Assembly: GCF_900099995.1 (NCBI RefSeq)
Contig: NZ_FNCZ01000004.1
Span: 124,001-188,000, forward strand
From: Winogradskyella thalassocola
GTDB taxonomy: Bacteria > Bacteroidota > Bacteroidia > Flavobacteriales > Flavobacteriaceae
Direction: 5' to 3'
Length of the DNA stretch: 64,000 nt
Shown in pieces: positions 8,232 to 17,113 of this stretch (position 1 is the stretch's first letter; every line of letters begins with the position of its first letter). A program made the position numbers and the translations under genes. The notes beneath the pieces were generated by a model. It was not told where the DNA came from. It searched no databases and saw nothing but the letters and a program-made list of their open reading frames with translations.

Positions 8232-8957
8232 TTAACGCTCTACTTCAAAAATAGTATTTCTTTCAGTTTTCTTATATAGGTTCTTTACAGCAATCTCACT
8301 ATTTCCCGTAGAACGATAGTTTTTATTATTTGGGTTTCGCAAATAGTCGAGTTGATGTGCAATCATTTTTTCAAAAGGCATCAGGAAATCCTTTGTTTCA
8401 CAATGTTCGACTTCTCCTTCCTTAAGTAAATTTAATACCGTAAAGACGGACTCAATTGTACTGAGGCAAAGTGATTCTGGTTGCTGCTTGATTATAAATT
8501 TTGATTTGATGTCATTATCAAAACTCACTCTTTTTAAGCTTTGCAAGTTCTTACTTAGTTTTAGCATTTTACGAGCACAAGGCCATGTGCCATCTAAAAT
8601 AAAGAGGTGTGGATGATGTCCCATAAATGCATTCACTTCTGAACTTCCGCTTACCGATAAGTTGAAGTTCTCTTTTCCTGGATACAATAAAAAAGAACTA
8701 TTGTTTTCATTAGCTAGTATAGCATTAACGCGCTTATTGTTGGTAAAATCGACACCCACTATAATTTCCGAATTCTCCAATTGAAGCTTCGTCATGTGTC
8801 CCGTTCCATTTTTTTCTTTCTTGTACTCTTTTGGGTGCATCAGAATAATAAAACGCGTCTTAGTATGTAACGGATGTATGTGTTTACAAATGCAAGTGCT
8901 TTTAGGACTCATGCATCTGTAACAGGTTAGTCTTGGGGGTTTTGGTTCTGCTTGCAA
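8232..8957 (-). CDS. DTW-domain tRNA-uridine aminocarboxypropyltransferase
   Basis: This 241-residue DTW protein has the N-terminal zinc-type cysteines CYRCMSPKSTCICKHI (residues 12-27) and the signature FILDGTWPCARKML near 118, where the usual DTW reads DGTW. Family members transfer the 3-amino-3-carboxypropyl group of SAM to tRNA uridine (acp3U, TapT/YfiP type). It is cytoplasmic. No ATG is available: the frame begins with TTG at 8955-8957, directly before the conserved cysteines, and the upstream DNA is the edge of the PLD-gene insertion zone. The native start may therefore have been altered. Confidence 0.82.
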   Translation of the reverse strand: MQAEPKPPRLTCYRCMSPKSTCICKHIHPLHTKTRFIILMHPKEYKKEKNGTGHMTKLQLENSEIIVGVDFTNNKRVNAILANENNSSFLLYPGKENFNLSVSGSSEVNAFMGHHPHLFILDGTWPCARKMLKLSKNLQSLKRVSFDNDIKSKFIIKQQPESLCLSTIESVFTVLNLLKEGEVEHCETKDFLMPFEKMIAHQLDYLRNPNNKNYRSTGNSEIAVKNLYKKTERNTIFEVER

Positions 8958-8971
8958 AGTGGTTAGCTTAT

Positions 8972-9744
8972 TGTTTTTGTAGGTGGTAGCGGTTATGTAT
9001 AAAAATAGTACGGTTTTGTGGGCGAGGATTTTTTAATTCGATAGTTTCTTTAATTCTTTCCTTAATATTTGATATCGTTCTTTTCCAAGCTCAGTTGATC
9101 TCAAAACAGCAGTTTTATCTTGATACAATTCGCTTTCGTCAAATTCTACTAATACTCTAGATTTGTCAGAAATATATTCATAAAGACTTTGTGAACCTTT
9201 TCTGAAATTTCTAAAACTGTATTTGTTATTCAATTCACTAAATAAGCGACTCATCGAATAGTTTTCAGTAGTTTCTAAAATTTCTTCAAAGTTATGAGTT
9301 GAACTTGCGTATTGAGATTCTAATATAATTCTTATTTCGTTTAATGTGTCATTATATTCTTTTGTGTCATCGGAATAATTCATTTTCACTCCAATTTCGT
9401 GATTGTTTACTTGAGAATATTCATAAAGATTCATAGATGAAATTAAAAGGGAATCTTCATTTAGGTAAATTTTTGAATGTAAATTTTTTATTGGGAATAT
9501 CTTTATGTTATCAAAAGATTTTAGCCAATTAGCTTCATTATAATTCAGCTCTTTTTCTCTGTGTAGAATATATATATTGTCTACTCTTTTAAAAGCATCA
9601 GACAATCTAACTTTAATTCTTTGATTTAGTTTTAAATAAGGTGTTACTAAAACTAAAAATTTTTCTGCTTTATTAAGTATCTTTTCTATTTCAAAAGAAA
9701 TTTCTGTTGTTCCAATTATTTTCAATTTTTATGTTTTTGTAGGT
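8972..9744. repeat. 13-bp direct repeats flanking the PLD-like gene
   Basis: tgtttttgtaggt occurs at 8972-8984 and again at 9732-9744, the two copies being 760 bp apart and enclosing the complete PLD-like gene. It could mark an insertion footprint or shared upstream signals of two adjacent minus-strand genes. AT-rich, so chance is possible. Confidence 0.5.
9033..9725 (-). CDS. Phospholipase D-like (HKD) domain protein
   Basis: A 230-residue protein with one PLD-type half-site: NLHSKIYLNEDSLLISSMN starting near residue 81 (His83, Lys85, then Ser-Ser-x-Asn), followed by VNNHEIGVKM with the conserved Asn/Glu. A single HKD motif means two subunits would be needed for one active site, as in the Nuc-type nucleases. 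The Asp spacing of the motif is one residue longer than canonical. Relatives hydrolyse nucleic acid or phospholipid phosphodiesters. The neighbouring NACHT ATPase and lack of a signal peptide favour a cytoplasmic DNA or defence role, but this is inference. The C-terminal ~90 residues are not recognised. Confidence 0.78.
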   Translation of the reverse strand: MKIIGTTEISFEIEKILNKAEKFLVLVTPYLKLNQRIKVRLSDAFKRVDNIYILHREKELNYNEANWLKSFDNIKIFPIKNLHSKIYLNEDSLLISSMNLYEYSQVNNHEIGVKMNYSDDTKEYNDTLNEIRIILESQYASSTHNFEEILETTENYSMSRLFSELNNKYSFRNFRKGSQSLYEYISDKSRVLVEFDESELYQDKTAVLRSTELGKERYQILRKELKKLSN

Positions 9745-9753
9745 TTTAGTCAT

Positions 9754-9889
9754 ATTGCACACAACCGTTTTGTGTATGGTTAGTTGCGTGTTTTAAGCAA
9801 CAAATAAATAATTAGCGACAAAGAAAGTTCGCGAGGACTTTCGCAAGTAGGCAAGAAGCCAGCAATAAATTATATACGGTGTTAGCAAT
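9754..9889 (-). other. Folded spacer with inverted termini, attC-like recombination site candidate
   Basis: Imperfect inverted termini attgcacacaaccg (9754-9767) and cggtgttagcaat (9877-9889) enclose two hairpins: GTTGC/GCAAC at 9783-9801 and GAAAGT/ACTTTC at 9823-9842. On the minus strand it reads TGCTAAC (one edge, 9 nt after the NACHT stop) to GTTGTGT (other edge), close to the RYYYAAC/GTTRRRY boxes of integron attC sites with one or two mismatches each. Size 136 bp is in the attC range. Site identity is inference. Confidence 0.45.
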
Positions 9890-9895
9890 CTGGCT

Positions 9896-12286
9896 TTATT
9901 CTAATTTTAGCTGATTAATTGGTTTATTCACTTCTTCTGCAAAATTTGGTATAGCTTGAATTCTTTTTTTCAATCTTCTATGAATGCTTTTTAAATTATC
10001 ATCTTTTCTAAATGATTTAGGAAGGTGTTTCATTAATGTGTTGTAGTGAGTATCTAATATTGCTAAAATATCTAAATTAGAAAGATTAGATTTAGAAACG
10101 AGCTTGTTAAATCTGTCAAAATCAATGAAAGAGTCAGAAGCAAGAATTGAAGATATTAGATAAAGTTCAAATTCCACTTTGAAAATATCTTCAGAGCTTA
10201 ATTCGTTATCGTCTAAAAGTTCAAAATTGTCATCAAAATATTCCGAAATTGGTTCTTTAAGTGTGATTGACCAATTATTATGTTGGAACCAACCACCAAA
10301 TATTTGCATTAAACCATATTTAGAAAAGTTTTGCCAAAATAGTAAATCCTTTCTCTCTGGACTTGCTTTTTCTTTTGTAACAATATCAAGTACTGCATTG
10401 GTATTATCAAGGCCTCTTTGAATACCCTTCTTTCTTTGTTCAATAGGTGTATTGTATAACGCTTGAAGTAATTTTCCCATTCCACCTGTGTTTGAGATAT
10501 ATTCAGAAAGATTAGTTGGTTTACTCTTTTCAAGTATCTCTTCAAGAAATTTTGGTGAATCTTTAGCCATACCAGCGTAGAAAATTGCGACATTTTGCCA
10601 CCATAAGTCATTAAATTTATCTATAAATAATTTTCTATCAGATTGTCTATGGTTAAATATTTCATATGCAGTAAAATATTCTTGAAATGATTGGTGCTTA
10701 AAAGAAATTTCTTCTTTATCATTCACATAAAGAAGACCGATTTGGTCGAGAATTTCTTCAAGTATTTGATTAACATCAAATTTCTGACCTCTTTCTTTTG
10801 AATATTTTGTAATAAGGTCGTGCAAGTCTGTTTTTGTTATACTTGCTTTTAAATTTGAATGTAAATCTTTAGCAACATAACAAAGGATTCTATGTTTAAT
10901 TCCAACCTCTATAAGTTCGGTAGTTTCTGTTGAAGTAGTTTTTCCAATTAGAAGGTTTACGAAAAGTTCATATAAATCTGTTATGGTTGCTGGAATCTCT
11001 ATTTCTTTTTCGTCAAATAGCATAGTTATTAATGCTATTGTTAATGGCGTTTTTGGAAGTTTTTCTAAAATTTCCGAATCTTTTAATGATTTGAGTAATG
11101 ATTTAGATTTTGTTATGTTATCACTAAAATAATTATTTAAAAATATTTCTATTTGCTGTCTATTTAGGGCACTTATTTCCATATATCTAAACCCGATTGT
11201 CTCGCAATTATGGAAAAGATAATCAGAAGGTCTAGAAGAGCAGATAACCTTAACATTTGGGTATTTAATATTGAATTCAGAAACTGCATTTAATGCACTT
11301 TCTTTTGATTCTTTTTTTGCCAATTCATCAAGAGCATCAATAAAAATCGCACAATTTTCAGTTTTTAATATTTCTTGAGAATCAATGTTTAAATCTTCAT
11401 TCCAATCTTTGTTGAAAAAATCTTCAATTGTATTTTCAAGATTAAATTTTGATTGTTCAATTTCTTTAAATGTCAGAATGATTGGATAGAAATCTTGGTT
11501 GTTTCTTAAAGAATTTTGAGTGATTATCTCATTTGATAGAGTTTTAAATAAAGTAGATTTACCACAACCAGGTTCGCCAATTATTATTGAGTTGTTCGGA
11601 AGATTTACTATGGTATCTGCTTTCTTATTAACCCATTTTATGGAACCATCATCATTAGTTATCCTTTCAGATAATTTTGGTTCAATCATATTAGTTAATA
11701 GTTTTTCAACTTTTTTACTATCAACACTTAATGATTTTATAGAACTGTCTGTTATAATTCTTTCTTGTAACCTTTCTATGTATTTTTTATATTTTTTTGA
11801 GCCTTTAATCCAAAATTTTGGATAATATTTATCTATAAAAGCAATCAGTTTCTCGCCATCCCAAAAATCAATATTTGCTCTTTCATCATTGTTACTATCA
11901 AAAATTTTATCTTTAGCTCCTGTTGAAAAATGTACGTTTGTAACGACTTTAACCTTATTAATTGGAATTTTCTTTGTTTGCTCTAAAGATTTATATGGAA
12001 ACTTGAAGCATTCATAAACTTGGTCTTCAATTTCTTTTACAGCTCCTGATTTCCCTGAAACTTTTCCCTTTTTAACAACAAAAGCTAGCCAGTCTTTTTT
12101 GTTTTCTATTTCGTCTAGATAAGAACAAACTAAATCTTTTCCGAATTCAGGTTTGTTGCCTTTTTCGTGAGTGATTTTCACATCTTTAAAACCCATTTCA
12201 GGTAATAAATCTTCAAGAAGTGTATGTAAATCTGTTTCTTTTTGGATAGAATTTAAAAAATCTTGTTTTTCTATTTTACTTTTCAT
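9896..12286 (-). CDS. NACHT-domain STAND ATPase with N-terminal restriction-like domain (antiphage type)
   Basis: This 796-residue cytoplasmic protein has three parts. Residues 1-160: a restriction-endonuclease-like module with PEFGKDLVC near 46 and WLAFVVKKGKVSG near 66; the position usually held by Glu/Gln before xK is Val, so catalysis is uncertain. Residues 225-440: NACHT ATPase with Walker A GEPGCGKST (237-245), Walker B AIFIDALDEL (313-322) and sensor VICSSRP (347-353). Residues 440-796: winged-helix region with SFKHQSFQEYFTA near 528, then a helical C-terminus without obvious LRR or TPR repeats, presumably the sensor. Bacterial NACHT proteins are known antiphage effectors that sense infection and trigger a toxic N-terminal domain. 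Flanking DNA suggests acquisition as a mobile unit. Confidence 0.85.
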   Translation of the reverse strand: MKSKIEKQDFLNSIQKETDLHTLLEDLLPEMGFKDVKITHEKGNKPEFGKDLVCSYLDEIENKKDWLAFVVKKGKVSGKSGAVKEIEDQVYECFKFPYKSLEQTKKIPINKVKVVTNVHFSTGAKDKIFDSNNDERANIDFWDGEKLIAFIDKYYPKFWIKGSKKYKKYIERLQERIITDSSIKSLSVDSKKVEKLLTNMIEPKLSERITNDDGSIKWVNKKADTIVNLPNNSIIIGEPGCGKSTLFKTLSNEIITQNSLRNNQDFYPIILTFKEIEQSKFNLENTIEDFFNKDWNEDLNIDSQEILKTENCAIFIDALDELAKKESKESALNAVSEFNIKYPNVKVICSSRPSDYLFHNCETIGFRYMEISALNRQQIEIFLNNYFSDNITKSKSLLKSLKDSEILEKLPKTPLTIALITMLFDEKEIEIPATITDLYELFVNLLIGKTTSTETTELIEVGIKHRILCYVAKDLHSNLKASITKTDLHDLITKYSKERGQKFDVNQILEEILDQIGLLYVNDKEEISFKHQSFQEYFTAYEIFNHRQSDRKLFIDKFNDLWWQNVAIFYAGMAKDSPKFLEEILEKSKPTNLSEYISNTGGMGKLLQALYNTPIEQRKKGIQRGLDNTNAVLDIVTKEKASPERKDLLFWQNFSKYGLMQIFGGWFQHNNWSITLKEPISEYFDDNFELLDDNELSSEDIFKVEFELYLISSILASDSFIDFDRFNKLVSKSNLSNLDILAILDTHYNTLMKHLPKSFRKDDNLKSIHRRLKKRIQAIPNFAEEVNKPINQLKLE

Positions 12287-12456
12287 CTTTTATGATATCG
12301 TATTTTTTTTAGCTTGTTGCCAACTCATTATATAATGACTTTTATTTCCAATATCATGTCACATTTCAGGGTAAGCGTGCTTATAAAGTTAATTAACTTC
12401 GTAAAGCTAACCAAAACAATTTAAATTTCTATACGTAAAGTCACGTACATTTTAAA

Positions 12457-13128
12457 CTAAAACAAACTTGTTAATTCCGCAAATTCATCAACAACTAACG
12501 TTGGCTTATAATCAGCAATATTCTCATTATAGTTATAACCATAACTCACACCAATACTGTCCATGTTTGCATTTTGAGCGGCTAGAATATCATTTTTAGA
12601 GTCACCAACCATGATGCTTTGTTCTATAGTTGTATTCAGTTCTTTTGCTAAGTGTAATAATGGTACTGCACTTGGTTTTTTCTCAGCTAATGAATCTTCA
12701 CCTACCCAACATTTAAAATATTTTGTAATCTCTAAGGTGTCTAAAATCGGTTCTATAAATCCGAAAGGTTTATTAGTGCATATTGCCATTTTATAGCCTT
12801 TTTTATCTAAACTTTTTAAGGTTTCTAAAACACCAGGATACATAAACGTATCTATACAAATGGCCTCTTTATAAGCCCCCAAATAGATATCAAAGGCTTC
12901 TTTTAGCAAGGTTTCTGGCAACGCTTTATCTTGCATTCTATATTCTAGCGCTCTACGCACTAAAGGTTTTGCACCATTGCCTATATAAGGTGTAACTTGT
13001 TCTATGGTTAAAGGATGTAAATTATAATGCTTCAACATTTTATTTACGGCCAAGGTAAGATCTGGAATACTATTAATTAGCGTGCCATCAAAATCGAATA
13101 TAATAAGGTCTTTGCCTTTAAAATTCAC
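12457..13128 (-). CDS. HAD-superfamily phosphatase, phosphoglycolate phosphatase-like
   Basis: A 223-residue HAD hydrolase with motif I IIFDFDGTLINS at residues 9-20, motif II MAICTNKP near 115, the Lys of motif III in AEKKPSAVPL near 148, and motif IV MVGDSKNDILAA near 168. The helical cap between motifs I and II is the type 1 cap of the Gph/PGP group. Such enzymes remove phosphate from 2-phosphoglycolate or related small phosphates in the cytoplasm. Gph is the best guess, but HAD substrates are promiscuous. It is a single gene, 170 bp downstream of the NACHT gene start and separated from the peptidase gene by a terminator. Confidence 0.82.
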   Translation of the reverse strand: MNFKGKDLIIFDFDGTLINSIPDLTLAVNKMLKHYNLHPLTIEQVTPYIGNGAKPLVRRALEYRMQDKALPETLLKEAFDIYLGAYKEAICIDTFMYPGVLETLKSLDKKGYKMAICTNKPFGFIEPILDTLEITKYFKCWVGEDSLAEKKPSAVPLLHLAKELNTTIEQSIMVGDSKNDILAAQNANMDSIGVSYGYNYNENIADYKPTLVVDEFAELTSLF

Positions 13129-13188
13129 AGTGTTTAATTTGAAGCAAAGATGCGGAAGTTTTGATAAAACAGGACTTATTCACGCATA

Positions 13189-13222
13189 AAAAAAGCACCT
13201 ACAAAACTGTAAGTGCTTTTTT
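13189..13222 (-). terminator. Intrinsic terminator after the M49 peptidase gene
   Basis: Stem AAAAAAGCAC (13189-13198) and GTGCTTTTTT (13213-13222), with an inner TAC/GTA extension. On the minus strand it gives a hairpin and U tract 23 bp past the peptidase stop. Confidence 0.8.
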
Positions 13223-13244
13223 GAAATTTATAATAATTTACAAC

Positions 13245-15281
13245 TTAATTTACATCAGGAAGGTTGTTATAATCCTTACTGTATCTCAACATCTGCTCAG
13301 CAAATGCATTAGGTTGTGTGACTTTAATCGCCGTAATTTCGCCAGCATCATTCATTTCTGGAACTAAAACAGGATTCACAAAACCACTATAAGGTGGTGA
13401 TGGAAATTGCTTGTTACGCTCTAAAACCTCGGCATGAATGGCTTGGTCTACTTTTACACCGTAACCTTCTACTAACGCTTCAACAGCTGCGTAATCTCCT
13501 TCAGATTTAATACGTTGTGTTTCTCTTAATAATTGTCCGAATAAATCGTGTAACTTATCATAATCATTAATATTGAAGTATGTTTTTCCGTCTCTTGTTA
13601 CTTTTTCAATAACGTTGTCGGCTTTACCTTTTTCGAAAGCCCAAGCAGAAACCCATTGTCTGTTTCTCATGTGTGCTTCTTCAACATTATCACCTAGATC
13701 TAAACGAATGAGTTGCGTCATTAGACCATTTCTGATGTAACCATCAAAAGCTGCTTTACCTACTTTTTTCCAATCGTCTACTAAACCTAATTCTTGTAAT
13801 TTAGAATCGTATAAATAGTATAAACCAACTAAATCTGCACGACCTTCTTCTAAAGTAGACGCGTACGTTTTAAGTGTTTCTTTAGTTTCACCAACTCCAG
13901 GATTTAATTGTCCTGAGGCATGCCCAATGACTTCGTGTAATGCGGTGTGTAATTTATCTGCTAATTGTCCGTATTCTTCTTCTAATTGTAACTCTTCTTC
14001 ATCGTGTACAAACTCAGCTAATCGGCCAGTGCTTCCTGCATTGCTGTAGGCATGGATAATATTCCCTAGAGATACTGACTTACTTCCTACTGCTGCTCTA
14101 ATCCAGTTTGCATTTGGTAAGTTAACACCAATCGGTGTACTTGGAGAAGCATCTCCAGACTCACCAGCAACGTTAACTACTTTGTAAGTTACACCAACAA
14201 CGCTATCCTTTTTATGCGCATCCATTAAAGGTGAATTATCTTCAAACCATTGTGCATTTTCAGACAATACAGCCATTTTCTCAGACATGTCAAAATCATT
14301 GATTTGTACAATGCTCTCGTAAGACCCTCTGTAACCTAATGGATCGTTATACACTTCTATAAAACTATTAATGTAATCCACATTCCCTTCAGTTGCAGCT
14401 GTCCAAGCGACATTATAATCGTCCCAAGTTTGTAAATCTCCCGTTTTGTAATATTTAATTAACAACCCTAAAGCGTTGCCTTGTGCTTCGTTTTCAGCAA
14501 CTCCTTGTGCTTTTTCTAACCACTTTACGATTTCATCTATAGCAGCACCATATAATCCGCCAGATTTATAAACACGCTCTTTCAACACTCCATTTTCTTT
14601 TACCAATTGCGAGTTTAAACCATAAGATAATGGCTTATCCGCATTTGGAGATGTTTTAGCCTTGTAGAAATCAGCAACATCTTTATTTGTAACATCTGCA
14701 CCGTAAAAGTTAACCGCAGATTCCAAGACGTTATCTACTCCTTTAGCTTGGTTTACTTTTTTAGAATCTTTATCGTTAAACAAAACGTCAAAAGCTTCAC
14801 CTTCTAAAGTGGTATTGGTTGCAGCTAATAATTCATTTAAATAATCCTTATTAAAAGCAGGTTCTAATTTTGCATTAGAATAGTGATGGTGAATTCCGTT
14901 ACTAAACCAAACACGTTTTAAATAAGTTTCAAAACTTGCCCAATTGTCTGTCGTTTTATCTCCTTCGAACTTGGTATATACATTTTCTAAAGCATGTCTA
15001 ATTTTAAGATTGTGTCTGTAATTCTGATCCCACATAATATCGCGACCAGCAAGACCTGCTTGCGTTAAATAATAGACTAATTTTTGCTCCTTTAAACTTA
15101 GATTTTCCCAACCTGGTATTTGGTAGCGTAAAATTTTAATGTCAGCAAATTCTTCAACATTAAAACTAAAATCCGTTTCAATAGTTTCAACAGTTTCTAC
15201 TGGCTCTTCTTTTACTTCATTCTTACATGCCACGATTAATAAGGCAAAAAGACAAATTTTAAATACTGATTTTAAATTCAT
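13245..15281 (-). CDS. M49 family dipeptidyl peptidase (DPP III-like) lipoprotein
   Basis: A 678-residue zinc metallopeptidase. The leader LFALLIVAC places the lipid Cys at residue 19, so it is exported and membrane-anchored. The M49 zinc motif HEVIGH is at 449-454 and the second motif EEGRADL at 478-484 supplies the third zinc ligand, in the family spacing. DPP III enzymes remove dipeptides from the N-terminus of oligopeptides; Bacteroidota homologues are often envelope-located and feed peptide uptake. A TAnnTTTG promoter box lies 25 bp upstream of the ATG, and a terminator follows, so it is monocistronic. Confidence 0.93.
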   Translation of the reverse strand: MNLKSVFKICLFALLIVACKNEVKEEPVETVETIETDFSFNVEEFADIKILRYQIPGWENLSLKEQKLVYYLTQAGLAGRDIMWDQNYRHNLKIRHALENVYTKFEGDKTTDNWASFETYLKRVWFSNGIHHHYSNAKLEPAFNKDYLNELLAATNTTLEGEAFDVLFNDKDSKKVNQAKGVDNVLESAVNFYGADVTNKDVADFYKAKTSPNADKPLSYGLNSQLVKENGVLKERVYKSGGLYGAAIDEIVKWLEKAQGVAENEAQGNALGLLIKYYKTGDLQTWDDYNVAWTAATEGNVDYINSFIEVYNDPLGYRGSYESIVQINDFDMSEKMAVLSENAQWFEDNSPLMDAHKKDSVVGVTYKVVNVAGESGDASPSTPIGVNLPNANWIRAAVGSKSVSLGNIIHAYSNAGSTGRLAEFVHDEEELQLEEEYGQLADKLHTALHEVIGHASGQLNPGVGETKETLKTYASTLEEGRADLVGLYYLYDSKLQELGLVDDWKKVGKAAFDGYIRNGLMTQLIRLDLGDNVEEAHMRNRQWVSAWAFEKGKADNVIEKVTRDGKTYFNINDYDKLHDLFGQLLRETQRIKSEGDYAAVEALVEGYGVKVDQAIHAEVLERNKQFPSPPYSGFVNPVLVPEMNDAGEITAIKVTQPNAFAEQMLRYSKDYNNLPDVN

Positions 15282-15305
15282 ATGTTTTATTTATTTAGTT
15301 GTACA

Positions 15306-15313
15306 CAAATGTA
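15306..15313 (-). promoter_or_regulatory. -7 promoter box for the M49 peptidase
   Basis: The minus strand reads TACATTTG, an exact TAnnTTTG match to the Bacteroidota -7 consensus, 25 bp before the peptidase ATG. Confidence 0.55.
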
Positions 15314-15341
15314 ATGTATATATCACATATCATAAAATGAC

Positions 15342-15349
15342 TATCTTTG
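15342..15349 (+). promoter_or_regulatory. -7 promoter box for the SRPBCC gene
   Basis: TATCTTTG is an exact TAnnTTTG match, 26 bp before the ATG at 15376. It is divergent from the peptidase promoter in the same 94-bp gap. Confidence 0.55.
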
Positions 15350-15375
15350 ATAAATACAAAATTTAATCCCAGTAA

Positions 15376-16395
15376 ATGAAAGCAATTAAATACGTCCTTT
15401 TATTATTATTAATACTTGTCATAGGTGTTTCTATCTATATTGCAGTGCAGCCAAATTCGTTCGAAGTTACAAGAACTAAAACCCTAAAAGCACCGCCATC
15501 TGTGGTATATGATAATGTTAGTGATTTTAAAAATTGGGAATCATGGAGTTCTTGGATTGAAGAAAAACCTGAAACTAAAGTTACTTTAGGCGATACTACA
15601 AAAGGCGTAGGCAGTTTTTATACTTGGGAAGATGAAGATGGTATAGGAACCATGACAACTCTAAATACTAAAATTAATGCCTCTATTACTCAAGAGATGC
15701 AATTTGGAGAATTTCCAAAATCGGATGTGCAATGGAAATTTAAACCTAATGATGATGGTTCTACAGATGTTACATGGACGATCTCTGGCAAAAATTTACC
15801 TTTTGGATTTAAAATGGTTTCGGCATTTATGGGAGGTATGGAAAAGCAAATTGGCCCTCATTTTGAAAGAGGCTTAACCTTATTAGATAGTGTGATTCAA
15901 AACGAAATGAAAGTTTACAATATTAACGTTGAAGGCATAACACAACACAGTGGCGGTTATTACCTTTATAATACGGCGTCTTGTAAATTTAGTGATTTTG
16001 AAAAAAACATGACAGCAATGTTACCAAAAGTTGGAGCCTACGCTATTACTCATAATGTGACTATGGCTGGTCCAGCATTTATTTTATATCACAAATGGGA
16101 TGAAGAAAATGATACTGTAATGTTTTCTACTTGTGTACCAACGAATTCTAGAATTATTACCGACGAAGCCGAAATTTTAACGGGTAAACTAGAATCATTT
16201 ACAGCAGTAAGAACCGTTTTAAAAGGCAACTATTCTAATTTGAAAGAAGCATGGGATACAACTATGAATTATATTGCTGATAATAATTTAGAAATGATTG
16301 AAGGCGGTCCAATGCTTGAAACCTATTTAACCGATCCTATGAGTGAGCAAAATCCTGCGAAATGGATTACTGAAATATATGTAGCAGTAAAGTAG
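15376..16395 (+). CDS. SRPBCC-domain protein with C-terminal GyrI-like domain
   Basis: A 339-residue protein with an N-terminal membrane anchor (residues 5-24) and an SRPBCC/START-like lipid- or ligand-binding fold at about 30-175 (VTRTKTLKAPPSVVYDNVSD, NWESWSSW, VTWTISGKNLPFGFKM). A second half from about 185-335 ends in ITEIYVAVK, typical of the GyrI-like small-molecule-binding fold. Both domains bind hydrophobic small molecules in other proteins. The combination is common in Flavobacteriaceae but has no known ligand. Promoter box at 15342. Confidence 0.78.
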   Translation: MKAIKYVLLLLLILVIGVSIYIAVQPNSFEVTRTKTLKAPPSVVYDNVSDFKNWESWSSWIEEKPETKVTLGDTTKGVGSFYTWEDEDGIGTMTTLNTKINASITQEMQFGEFPKSDVQWKFKPNDDGSTDVTWTISGKNLPFGFKMVSAFMGGMEKQIGPHFERGLTLLDSVIQNEMKVYNINVEGITQHSGGYYLYNTASCKFSDFEKNMTAMLPKVGAYAITHNVTMAGPAFILYHKWDEENDTVMFSTCVPTNSRIITDEAEILTGKLESFTAVRTVLKGNYSNLKEAWDTTMNYIADNNLEMIEGGPMLETYLTDPMSEQNPAKWITEIYVAVK

Positions 16396-16420
16396 TGTGA
16401 AGTGTGAAGTGTGAAGTGTG
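16394..16420 (+). repeat. 7-bp microsatellite after the SRPBCC gene
   Basis: Nearly four tandem copies of agtgtga starting at the TAG stop codon of the SRPBCC gene. Copy-number change here could shift nothing but spacer length. Confidence 0.85.
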
Positions 16421-16568
16421 TAGCTAAAAAAATCTTGTTAAAATGAGAATAAGAATACGACTCAATAACGTAGTAATTGAATAACTTAATTCCCTAGTTT
16501 GAAACTGATGATTGAAAATAATATACTTCGAACCAACAACTACCGACTACCAACTAAAAACTAAACAA

Positions 16569-16934
16569 TTGAAACAACTCTTACTCGTATTTCTTGGAGG
16601 TGGCTTTGGTAGCGTACTGCGTTTTATCATCGGAAAATGGTTAAACAACTCGGAAACTGGAATTCCTTATGGGACTTTCGCTGCAAATATCATTGGTAGT
16701 TTATTAATTGGAATTATTCTTGGTTTAGCGGCTAAAAATGAAACACTGTCCCAGAGTCAGACTTTACTTTTAGCGACTGGTCTTTGTGGAGGTTTTACGA
16801 CGTTTTCAACTTTTGCTTATGAGAACCATGTGTTTTTAAAATCGGGTGACTTTACGAGTTTTGCGATTTATACGATTGCTAGTTTTGTGGTTGGGTTTTT
16901 GGCTGTGTTTTTGGGGATGTTTTTGGTGAAATGA
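16569..16934 (+). CDS. crcB: Fluoride ion channel CrcB/Fluc
   Basis: A four-helix dual-topology membrane channel that exports fluoride. Seen: FLGGGFGSVLRF at the N-terminus, YGTFAANIIGSLLIG, the core GLCGGFTTFSTFAYE with the pore Phe residues and the TTFST break, and a hydrophobic C-terminal helix. I start it at the TTG at 16569, giving 121 residues, the usual length; the frame is open back to a TTG at 16512, but that adds a low-complexity extension (PTTTDYQLKTKQ) from repeat-like DNA. No fluoride riboswitch was recognised upstream. Confidence 0.9.
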   Translation: MKQLLLVFLGGGFGSVLRFIIGKWLNNSETGIPYGTFAANIIGSLLIGIILGLAAKNETLSQSQTLLLATGLCGGFTTFSTFAYENHVFLKSGDFTSFAIYTIASFVVGFLAVFLGMFLVK

Positions 16935-16937
16935 TTT

Positions 16938-17030
16938 TTCTCTCGCTGAGGCGAAAAGACGCAAAGAAGCAAAGTTTCAGAGTTGCAGTGTAAAAAAAGT
17001 TTCTTGCGAAGGCGCTGAGACGCAAAGTAG
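16938..17030 (+). repeat. cgcaaag-type dispersed repeat
   Basis: Units such as ctcgctgaggcgaaaagacg, caaagaagcaaag and ttgcgaaggcgctgagacgc, followed by aaag. It shares vocabulary with 18598-18670 and, reversed, 4712-4800. A recurrent intergenic repeat type in Bacteroidota. Confidence 0.6.
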
Positions 17031-17113
17031 AGATGACTTGGATATGTAAAGAGCGATTTGAGACATCAACTCAATATCAAATAACTTTTTTCCATCTTGA
17101 GACTGAACACTGA

